Source: Bacteriovorax stolpii (GTDB taxonomy: Bacteria > Bdellovibrionota > Bacteriovoracia > Bacteriovoracales > Bacteriovoracaceae). From it: 5,417 bases of DNA. The stretch spans positions 1 through 5,417 of the forward strand of contig CAMAYW010000194.1 of assembly GCA_945862475.1 (NCBI GenBank), written 5' to 3'. Within the stretch, counting starts at the first letter, position 1. Each line of letters opens with the position of its first letter. A program made the position numbers and the translations under genes. Positions 1-5,417 of this stretch are shown in pieces. The notes beneath the pieces were generated by a model. It did not search any database and was not told the DNA's origin. It saw only the letters and a list, made by a program, of their open reading frames with translations.

Positions 1-2140
1 CCTTCATTTCATGATCTTTTTGTGATGTTAGGAAATTAAAATGAGTTTGTTCAACATGAGATTTTTCATGCATCATGTGGAGTTTAACCAGAAGAACATC
101 GAGTTGAGATAATTTCTTATCAAACGTCGTCACATTAAAATCCAGTCTCGCGAGTTCATCTTTATAACGATTCGCAAGTTTTTGTTGAGTTTCATCAAAA
201 GCTGGAAGTTGAGCGAAGAGAGAATTATTGATTGAAATAAGTTTCGCTTTTACTTCAAGAAGCTCTAGCTTTAACTTTTTGTAATCAGTTTTAACACTGT
301 CTAGCTGAGACATGATCTCTTGAGTTTCTTTCATTTTTTTAGAAACTTCATTTGAGACACTTTGCATTTTTTGTGCTTCAGTTCTTAATTCATCATTCTG
401 CTGTAGTACGGTCCGATTAATATGGAGAAGTGTCTCCACTCTTTCTACTGAGCCCAGGAATGTATTTCTTAATTCACTCGCCAGTTGAAATTCTTGTTTA
501 ATAATGTCTCTCTTCTCTTCCTCAATGTTTTTCATTTCTGTTACAGTTGATTTTAGAAGATGATTCTCTTTTTCAAGATGATTAATCGAATTAAGGCATT
601 CTGACTTTTCAGCCGCAATTCTTTCATGAAGCGAAGCTAATTCAGCATAAAGATCATCTAAATTGTTATTCTTAAAATCTTTCTCAAGTAAACGTATCAT
701 GTCTTCATTGAGCGAATCAGAATTCCAGTGCTGAATGAATTTACCCAGAGTGTTTCTAGATAAGTTCACCTGCTCATCAATCGCCTCTTTCACTGAAACA
801 AGTGGATAAAAGAAAACCATCACTCGATCCTCTCTATTCACATTTATCGGAGTGATGTACATTTCATAAGGTTGTGCTGAAGCGAGTTCATCTTGCTTTA
901 CTTTAACGGGATAAATTCCTGCAATTTTATTTACGAGAGCTTGATAGACAGGGTCCTCCTCGAGATTTAAATAATCTCTTAAATAGTCCCAATTAAAGGC
1001 ATCTGAATTTACTTCCTCTTCAGAAAGATAAAATTGCTCTAAAAAAAGATGATTATGCCAAGTGAGTTTAAAGTTCGTATCGATCATACATCCCGCAAAA
1101 GGGAGTCCTGTATGAAGCATAGAACCTAAATTAAGTTTTACTTTGAGCTCATCTAAAAGTTTTATGATTTCAGATCGAGTGAGCTCAGAGTATTGATCCA
1201 TCATGAATCTCTGATCACCCATAATACCTTTTTCAATCACACTTTTAACTTCCATCTCAACCTGATTACTCATCTTCATTTTTTGCCATCTAAAAAGATA
1301 AGCTAACCCCATCCAAGATAAGACAATAAACGCAACCATACTAGCGAGCATTAGAACAAGTTGATTTTGTTTTTGGAAACGCATTCCTTGAAGATCATTT
1401 GCTTTCTTTTCTACATCAATCATCCATTGTGAAAGGGCAAGTGACGCCTGAGTTACATGCGATTTAAGATCTCGAGATTGAGAATTAAGACTTGAAAGAA
1501 GTTCAATTTCATTTCCCATTGAAATAAAACGATCTTTCAGAGCATCTTTTTCTCCCTCTTTAAGGGTAGATGTTGAAACGAGCTGCTCTAATCTTTTAAT
1601 ATCTGAACGAAGATAACTTACCTGGATAGAATGCCCTACATTTTTAGCATTCAACTGGTCGAGTCTCTCCTTCATCCTTTCAGAAATGAGTTCAATGTTA
1701 ATATAGTTTTTGCTCTCAGCAATCTCGTGAAGAGCATTTACTTTTGAATTGAGTACTTTTAAAGCATCAGAAGGATCTGACATACCCGAAGTATTATTTA
1801 TGAGACGATTAAATGTTCTCATACCAAGGGCAAGATTTTCAGAAGCTTTAATCTCTAAAAGCTCCTCCGTCTCAGCAATTTTTTGAGAAAGTTCGCGTAT
1901 TTTATCATTCGCCTTATCAGATTCTGCCCAAGAAAGGAGCTTTCCTATTTTTTCAAAGCTCATATCTTTTTTCAGGTGATGAATAAGAGAATTAATTTTT
2001 AATCCTCTCTCTTCCTCTGTGCTCTGAAGGTAATTTAAGCGTAGAGCAAAAATTGTTGAACCTATACCGATCAACACAGCAATAACAAAAATACTATGTA
2101 TGACCCACTGTCCGCGATTAAAGGTCTTTTTCCAATCCAT
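1..2140 (-). CDS. Membrane sensor-like protein: helical periplasmic domain, PAS-like domain, coiled coil (3' end off window)
   Basis: An uninterrupted minus-strand frame starts at ATG 2140-2138 and runs 713 codons to the left edge without a stop, so the C-terminus is missing. The start is supported by AAAGGGTGA (2154-2146) five bases upstream. Visible architecture: a short basic N-terminus (K4, K5, R9); TM1 about residues 13-33 (FVIAVLIGIGSTIFAL); an all-helical, probably periplasmic segment of about 225 residues (34-258); TM2 about 261-283 (LVLMLASMVAFIVLSWMGL); a basic stop-transfer (R284, K287, K289); a probable PAS domain about 340-447 (GLPFAGCMID to VMVFFYPL); then a long charged coiled coil about 485-690. 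The layout resembles chemoreceptors or membrane histidine kinases, but I see no clear HAMP domain, no chemoreceptor signalling hairpin, and no kinase or GGDEF motif in the visible part. It follows fliA on the same strand behind a terminator, so it is probably a separate unit. A role in motility or chemotaxis is inferred only from position and topology. The reading frame is certain; the function is unknown. Confidence 0.88.
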   Translation of the reverse strand, partial: MDWKKTFNRGQWVIHSIFVIAVLIGIGSTIFALRLNYLQSTEEERGLKINSLIHHLKKDMSFEKIGKLLSWAESDKANDKIRELSQKIAETEELLEIKASENLALGMRTFNRLINNTSGMSDPSDALKVLNSKVNALHEIAESKNYINIELISERMKERLDQLNAKNVGHSIQVSYLRSDIKRLEQLVSTSTLKEGEKDALKDRFISMGNEIELLSSLNSQSRDLKSHVTQASLALSQWMIDVEKKANDLQGMRFQKQNQLVLMLASMVAFIVLSWMGLAYLFRWQKMKMSNQVEMEVKSVIEKGIMGDQRFMMDQYSELTRSEIIKLLDELKVKLNLGSMLHTGLPFAGCMIDTNFKLTWHNHLFLEQFYLSEEEVNSDAFNWDYLRDYLNLEEDPVYQALVNKIAGIYPVKVKQDELASAQPYEMYITPINVNREDRVMVFFYPLVSVKEAIDEQVNLSRNTLGKFIQHWNSDSLNEDMIRLLEKDFKNNNLDDLYAELASLHERIAAEKSECLNSINHLEKENHLLKSTVTEMKNIEEEKRDIIKQEFQLASELRNTFLGSVERVETLLHINRTVLQQNDELRTEAQKMQSVSNEVSKKMKETQEIMSQLDSVKTDYKKLKLELLEVKAKLISINNSLFAQLPAFDETQQKLANRYKDELARLDFNVTTFDKKLSQLDVLLVKLHMMHEKSHVEQTHFNFLTSQKDHEMK

Positions 2141-2203
2141 TGAAGTCACCCTTTGAAAGTCTTTTCCAATACTTAATTGTCTGACATAAATGAATGGATT
2201 GGA
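2131..2203 (-). repeat. 11-bp inverted repeat pairing the leader with the start codon region
   Basis: On the minus strand, TCCAATCCATT (2203-2193) in the leader is the exact reverse complement of AATGGATTGGA (2141-2131), which contains the ATG start and the next two codons of the sensor-like gene. The loop between the arms is 51 bases and contains the ribosome binding site. If the transcript begins upstream of 2203, the arms could pair in the mRNA and cover the start codon. The repeat itself is seen directly; a regulatory role is inference. Confidence 0.55.
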
Positions 2204-2220
2204 TAGTCCCGCATTAAAAT
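2141..2220 (-). promoter_or_regulatory. Leader/promoter region of the membrane sensor gene
   Basis: These 80 bases separate the fliA terminator from the start codon of the sensor-like gene and must hold its promoter unless it is expressed by read-through. The ribosome site AAAGGGTGA is at 2154-2146. A weak sigma-70-like pair can be drawn on the minus strand (TTCATT, 17 bases, TATTGG), with only three matches in each hexamer. I found no sigma-28 (TAAAGTTT-N11-GCCGATAA) or sigma-54 (GG-N10-GC type) match. A small inverted repeat TGTC-T-GACA lies at 2178-2186. The promoter assignment is by position only. Confidence 0.35.
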
Positions 2221-2260
2221 AAAAAAGCCCGAGAGTTCTTCTCGGGCTTTTTGTTTTTTT
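2221..2260 (-). terminator. Intrinsic terminator after fliA (bidirectional)
   Basis: A perfect 8-bp GC-rich stem, GCCCGAGA (2227-2234) and TCTCGGGC (2240-2247), closes a 5-base loop and is flanked by A-runs and T-runs that add about five A-T pairs. Read on the minus strand it lies 31 bases beyond the fliA stop codon and ends in TTTTTTATTTTA, a good U-tract. The plus-strand reading (TTTTTGTTTTTTT after the stem) is at least as good, so it can also stop antisense transcription. It marks the end of the flhF-flhG-fliA operon. Confidence 0.9.
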
Positions 2261-2277
2261 GGACTGGAAAGTTTATC

Positions 2278-3063
2278 TTAGCTCGCCAAATCCTCGTAGG
2301 ATTCGAATTGATTACGAAGTTTTGCCTTTAGCTTAAGAATCGCCTGAGTATGAAGTTGTGAAACTCGAGACTCAGTGACATCTAGAACCTGGCCGATTTC
2401 TTTAAGGTTTAAATCCTCAAAGTAGTAGAGAGAAAGAACCAAGCGCTGCTTCTCTGGAAGAGTTTTAATCCCTTCTTTAATAATTTCTTGGGCGCGCTTG
2501 TAACCTACAGCTGTCTGTGGGTTCGCCCCTCGTGATGTTTCCATTAGAGACACCATGAGTTTTTTATCACCCTTACTCATCGTCGCTGCATCGTCAATGT
2601 TCATGAGCGATACTGATTTTGATTTATTAATGAGTTCATGAAACTCATCCATAGAGCACTGAAGATGTTCACACATTTCTTCATCAGTCGCTGGACGTCC
2701 AAAATCTTTTTCTAGTTGAGCATATGCTTTTTCTACAACTTTTGCTTTTTCACGAACTGAACGAGGTACCCAGTCCTGAGAGCGAAGTTCATCAAGAATC
2801 GCCCCACGAATACGGAATTCTGCATAGGTTTTAAATTTATTGTCACGAGATGGATCAAATTTTTCAATCGCATCCATAAGACCAATAACGCCACAAGAGA
2901 TCATGTCATCGAGTTCAATATTCGGAGGAAGTCTTGAGGCAATTTTTTGAGCAATGTAACGAACAAGTGGAGCGTACTCAAGGATGATCTCATCTTTTAC
3001 TTTTGGATCAACTGTTGAGCGGTAGTCTTTTAAGTTTTTAAGTTTGGCCGTAAGTGATGACAT
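2278..3063 (-). CDS. fliA: RNA polymerase sigma factor for flagellar genes (FliA, sigma-28)
   Basis: FliA is the alternative sigma factor that directs RNA polymerase to late flagellar and chemotaxis promoters and is normally held in check by the anti-sigma factor FlgM. The 261-residue product has the usual family length (about 240-260). Region 2 spans about residues 27-97, with DDMISCGVIGLMDAIEKFDP and FKTYAEFRIRGAILDELR, and passes into the FliA-type DWVPRSVREKA (97-107). Region 3 spans about 105-183. Region 4 spans about 205-250, with LPEKQRLVLSLYYFEDLNL and the DNA-binding helix-turn-helix KEIGQVLDVTESRVSQLH. The ATG (3063-3061) is preceded by CAGGGAGAG about eight bases upstream, a good ribosome site. 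It begins 27 bases after the flhG stop, in the same operon, and ends at a strong terminator. No lesion is seen. No flgM is visible in the window. Confidence 0.97.
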   Translation of the reverse strand: MSSLTAKLKNLKDYRSTVDPKVKDEIILEYAPLVRYIAQKIASRLPPNIELDDMISCGVIGLMDAIEKFDPSRDNKFKTYAEFRIRGAILDELRSQDWVPRSVREKAKVVEKAYAQLEKDFGRPATDEEMCEHLQCSMDEFHELINKSKSVSLMNIDDAATMSKGDKKLMVSLMETSRGANPQTAVGYKRAQEIIKEGIKTLPEKQRLVLSLYYFEDLNLKEIGQVLDVTESRVSQLHTQAILKLKAKLRNQFESYEDLAS

Positions 3064-3090
3064 TTTTGAGCTCTCCCTGCTTTTTACCGT

Positions 3091-4017
3091 TTAGTGAACG
3101 TCGTGTTCGTAGGCCATCTGACTTACGCTCTTTCTAGGAGCGCTCAGTGGTCCACCTGCTTTTTCGGTGAACCCTAATAAAAGTTTAACGAAGTTCCGGT
3201 GAAATTCATTTTTGCCTTCAGAGAGGAAAAAAGTATCAAATCCTTCAGCTGCCACATCGTATTTTTGAATACCTCCGAGGATCATAGTTCTCGCTCCAAG
3301 GAAATTCTCGATGGTTTCGCTCAAGGTTAAGACGACTTTTTGAAATTGTTTTTCATTCTGATACATATTCACTAAAAGGTGATTTTCTTTGATTCCAAAA
3401 CGCTGTGAAAGGAGTTTTGCGAGTGAATAGGAATCCGTGATAGAAGATTTATCTGGAGTCACCACTATCCATCTGTGATCACAATAGGCGTTTAATGTCA
3501 GTGCGTCTCGACTTACACCTGCTGGACAGTCGAGAAGGATATAATCATATTCATGCTCATGAGAGGTGATAATATCAATAATCACTTCATCAAAATTTAA
3601 CTTTGATTCAAATAATTCAACAGAACCGTTGCAAGCTGGAAGAAGATGAAAATTTCCACGACGAATAAGACATTCATCAAAGTTCATTTCACCTGAAAGA
3701 ATTTTTTCAAATTTATTTTCGAGAGGAAGTCCAAGCTTAATGGCAGTATTTGATAAATTAGAATCGCAATCAATCAAGAGAGTTTTGTAACCAGCTGAAG
3801 CAAATTCTTGAGCTGTTTTAAGAGCTATGGAAGTTTTACCTACTCCACCCTTACCACCAGTGATAGAAATCTTTGTACAAGAGAGAGTTCTGTCACGATT
3901 TAAGTCAGAATTCTTTGCTTCATTTCGGATTGAACTGAACGACTGTAACCATTCGCTTGTCTTGTGCATAAACCTCCTGTTTCTTGCACCAAGTTTCTTT
4001 TGATTTTGATCTGACAT
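3091..4017 (-). CDS. flhG: Flagellar number regulator, MinD-like ATPase (FlhG/FleN)
   Basis: FlhG (also FleN or YlxH) is a MinD/ParA-family ATPase that limits flagellar number, acting at the membrane with FlhF and the flagellar basal body. The 308-residue product has the deviant Walker A motif GGKGGVGKTS (54-63, with signature lysine K56 and K61), a switch I segment LLIDCDSN (80-87, D83 and D85), switch II/Walker B YILLDCPAG (159-167, D163), VVTPDKSSITDSYSLAKLL (185-203) and LVNMY (215-219). The ATPase site therefore looks complete. A helix FHRNFVKLLLGF (272-283) could be the membrane-targeting element, followed by a polar tail. The N-terminus SDQNQKKLG only partly resembles the FlhF-activating motif DQAxxLR. 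The start is uncertain. ATG 4017 gives that N-terminus but has almost no ribosome site and lies in a hairpin. ATG 3969 (M17) has AGGAGG three bases upstream and would remove the motif. I kept the longer form because the DQ relic matches the family N-terminus. Confidence 0.93.
   Translation of the reverse strand: MSDQNQKKLGARNRRFMHKTSEWLQSFSSIRNEAKNSDLNRDRTLSCTKISITGGKGGVGKTSIALKTAQEFASAGYKTLLIDCDSNLSNTAIKLGLPLENKFEKILSGEMNFDECLIRRGNFHLLPACNGSVELFESKLNFDEVIIDIITSHEHEYDYILLDCPAGVSRDALTLNAYCDHRWIVVTPDKSSITDSYSLAKLLSQRFGIKENHLLVNMYQNEKQFQKVVLTLSETIENFLGARTMILGGIQKYDVAAEGFDTFFLSEGKNEFHRNFVKLLLGFTEKAGGPLSAPRKSVSQMAYEHDVH
3973..3978 (-). promoter_or_regulatory. Strong internal Shine-Dalgarno before alternative flhG start (M17)
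   Basis: Minus-strand AGGAGG, encoding R14-R15 of the long flhG frame, lies three bases before an in-frame ATG (3969-3967). It is the best SD sequence near the flhG 5' end, whereas ATG 4017 has only CAGG directly abutting it and a weak GTGA nine bases upstream. The spacing of three is shorter than the usual five to nine, so use of M17 is plausible but unproven. Starting there would give a 292-residue protein that still contains the whole ATPase domain. Confidence 0.45.
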
Positions 4018-4029
4018 CCTGTCTGATCA
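4007..4029 (-). repeat. 23-bp imperfect palindrome over the first flhG start codon
   Basis: On the plus strand the arms are TGATC-T-GACA (4007-4016) and TGTC-T-GATCA (4020-4029) around a 3-base centre (TCC). They pair over nine positions with one central mismatch. The ATG of the long flhG frame (4017-4015) sits at the loop, with its A in the loop and TG in the stem. In mRNA this could hide the start; in DNA it could be an operator. Which of the two applies, if either, cannot be decided from sequence. Confidence 0.6.
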
Positions 4030-4050
4030 CTAAAAAACCAAAAGATTTTT

Positions 4051-5417
4051 TTAAAACTGAAAGAGTCCGGACATTAATCTTTCAGCTGTAGCTCCTTCAA
4101 TATCATCGGGGACCACCGGTCCAGTTCCGAAGAATTTTAAAGGAATTTTATTGTGGGCCTTGTGAACATTGAATAGAGCTCCAAAGTTCATACAGAGATC
4201 CACATGAGAAATGATAACACCGTCAGCAATATCTTTGTAACGGGCAATTATTTTTCGATTATAAAGTTCTGAGTGAATTGCAGAAAGTGTGCATAGAACT
4301 TCTACGTGTTGAAAACCACGCTTTAACGTCTCAATGAATTTTTTTGTTTCATCCGTTGATTTATTATTCAGACGCACATCCACGAGGACAGATTTGCCGC
4401 TTTCTATCGCTTTCCGACAAAGTCCAACTACTTCAGAGAAATTTTGAACTTTTTCAATTTTTATCCCAAACACCTGAGCAGCAAAATCCGTCGATGCATT
4501 ATTCTGCGCATCCTGAGAGAACTGAACAAGTATGACATCTTTTTTAAGAACAGCAATTTTTGTTCCCATCGTTGACTGGCCTGAGGCAGCTTCAGAAAGA
4601 AGCACAGTCACTACTGGATCTCCATTTTCAATTTTCGCAAATAAAGGGATAGCTGTATTAATTGAACTCGCCATTTCTTGAAGAGCGAATTCAAAAATGA
4701 CATCTGGATTTTCTAAATCTTCTTTAGATAATTCGTAATTTGCTTTTTTAATCAGCTCCATAATATGAGCTTCATCAACATCAAGAGTCCTGAGAGTCGT
4801 TCGTAGTTGAAAAATCCCTTTCGCTTCGTTCAAATGTTTCTGATTGAACTGATAATTCTGTCCTAGTTCTAAAATTTTTTGTTCTAGGAGTTCCATTTTA
4901 TGCTGAGTCGTACGAAGTTCTTGCTTTAACTCATTATAAGCTTCTCGACTCACAACTCCCACCGGAGTTGACTGACCTTGAACTCGCTGATCTCTTTGAG
5001 TATTAGTCGATATCTCTACACTATCCTCAACGACTGTTTTGGTTGTTGGTCTCGGTCTTGCCGCTACCGGTGGAGCTTCTTGAATCGGTGGTTCAGAATA
5101 TTTTCCACGACTCGAGGCTTTTGCTCTTACTGGAGTGTCATCAGATGAATCAATATCAAATCCTGAATCCTCTCCATCTGTTAAAAAATCATCTAGACTA
5201 TTTTTTATCATTGCAGAAGTTTTTGTAGTGATATCAGAAAGACCTGCAGAGCCTTTAGCAATTGTATTCACAACTTTATTAAGACCCATTGATCCATAGC
5301 CTGAACCTGAACCCGAGGTCGTTTCAGGACCGTTGTATTTGGTAATTGTCTCTTTGATAACATTGGCCGGTTTTTGGTAAAAAGCTTCTTTTTGATCTGT
5401 GTTCAAGACTTTATCCA
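4051..5417 (-). CDS. flhF: Degenerate flagellar biosynthesis SRP-type GTPase homologue (FlhF), 5' end off window
   Basis: FlhF is an SRP-family GTPase that marks the cell pole for flagellum assembly. The frame is open to the right edge. Its last in-window start is TTG 5406-5404, but three codons (V, K, D) and a partial ?TG precede it, and the canonical FlhF opening is not visible, so the true start is probably outside. Numbering from the TTG (451 residues): a Gly/Ser-rich, acidic and Pro-rich, probably disordered region (27-150); a short coiled coil (about 153-195); an N-domain-like helical bundle (about 196-260); and a G-domain-like region (about 263-451). The C-terminal PLKFFGTGPVVPDDIEGATAERL (422-444) closely matches the FlhF ending (LsYLTTGQrVPEDIEvAtpeRL), which makes the identification firm. 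The P-loop position reads SEAASGQSTM (Q277 in place of lysine), DTAG reads DVRL (343-346) and TKLD reads SHVD (400-403). GTP binding and hydrolysis are therefore doubtful. The gene lies 33 bases upstream of flhG in the same operon. Confidence 0.87.
   Translation of the reverse strand, partial: DKVLNTDQKEAFYQKPANVIKETITKYNGPETTSGSGSGYGSMGLNKVVNTIAKGSAGLSDITTKTSAMIKNSLDDFLTDGEDSGFDIDSSDDTPVRAKASSRGKYSEPPIQEAPPVAARPRPTTKTVVEDSVEISTNTQRDQRVQGQSTPVGVVSREAYNELKQELRTTQHKMELLEQKILELGQNYQFNQKHLNEAKGIFQLRTTLRTLDVDEAHIMELIKKANYELSKEDLENPDVIFEFALQEMASSINTAIPLFAKIENGDPVVTVLLSEAASGQSTMGTKIAVLKKDVILVQFSQDAQNNASTDFAAQVFGIKIEKVQNFSEVVGLCRKAIESGKSVLVDVRLNNKSTDETKKFIETLKRGFQHVEVLCTLSAIHSELYNRKIIARYKDIADGVIISHVDLCMNFGALFNVHKAHNKIPLKFFGTGPVVPDDIEGATAERLMSGLFQF

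Noticed and set aside
480..690. Possible chemoreceptor signalling hairpin in the C-terminal coiled coil of the sensor gene
   Set aside because: The helices lack the highly conserved hairpin-tip pattern (E-A-A-R-A-G-E-x-G-x-G-F type) in the visible part, so I do not call it a methyl-accepting protein.
2178..2186. TGTC-T-GACA repeat sharing TGTCTGA with the flhG palindrome, as a common operator
   Set aside because: Only seven bases are shared, the arms beyond them differ, and a 7-mer match in this window is easily chance.
2262..2277. TAAACTTT on the minus strand, resembling a sigma-28 -35 element (TAAAGTTT)
   Set aside because: No GCCGATAA-like -10 element follows at about 11 bases; the sequence there is the A-rich flank of the terminator.
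3094..3112. Small inverted repeat GAAC/GTTC near the flhG stop
   Set aside because: Only four base pairs, no U-tract, and within coding sequence; too short to call a terminator or operator.
4344..4535. Plus-strand 63-codon open frame opposite flhF
   Set aside because: It lies wholly antisense to flhF, shows no ribosome site worth naming and no recognisable protein features; it is a shadow frame.
5043..5228. Plus-strand 61-codon open frame opposite the flhF linker
   Set aside because: It is antisense to the low-complexity part of flhF, and its leucine-rich translation is explained by the reverse complement of the Ser/Glu/Asp/Lys-rich coding sequence.
5404..5406. TTG as the true flhF start
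   Set aside because: The frame stays open to the window edge, only a weak GGA lies upstream, and the expected FlhF N-terminus is missing, so the start is more likely outside the window.

Overview
The window is a moderately AT-rich stretch in which every supported gene reads on the minus strand, from high to low coordinates. Three genes in the order flhF-flhG-fliA form the tail of a flagellar operon, an order typical of polar-flagellate Proteobacteria and relatives, where it usually follows flhA. The base composition, the single-polar-flagellum gene order and the style of these divergent proteins suggest a Bdellovibrionota-type bacterium (Bacteriovorax/Halobacteriovorax/Peredibacter-like). That assignment is an inference, because no marker such as rRNA lies in the window.

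Layout in transcription order: the right edge cuts into flhF (4051-5417), which lacks its 5' end. A 33-nt gap leads to flhG (3091-4017), a MinD-family ATPase, and a 27-nt gap leads to fliA (2278-3063), the flagellar sigma-28 factor. A strong intrinsic terminator (GC stem 2227-2247) ends this unit. A short leader (2141-2220) then leads into a large gene (start at 2140) that runs off the left edge after 713 codons. It encodes a membrane protein with two TM segments, an all-helical periplasmic domain, a probable PAS domain and a long cytoplasmic coiled coil. There is no RNA gene, CRISPR array or mobile element.

Known roles: FlhF and FlhG set the place and number of polar flagella, and FliA drives late flagellar and chemotaxis genes. 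The downstream membrane protein looks like a receptor or sensor and may belong to motility control, but nothing in the visible part fixes its output.

The most striking observation is that FlhF keeps the length and order of the SRP-type NG fold but has lost every nucleotide-binding signature. The P-loop lysine is a glutamine, DTYR is gone, DTAG reads DVRL, and TKLD reads SHVD. The partner FlhG keeps an intact ATPase site, but its N-terminal motif that normally activates the FlhF GTPase (DQAxxLR) is degenerate. The two changes agree with each other and suggest a polar flagellar system in which FlhF works as a nucleotide-independent scaffold. Two possible translation-control structures were also seen: a hairpin over the first flhG start codon, with a second, strongly SD-preceded ATG 16 codons in, and an 11-bp leader repeat complementary to the start region of the membrane-protein gene.
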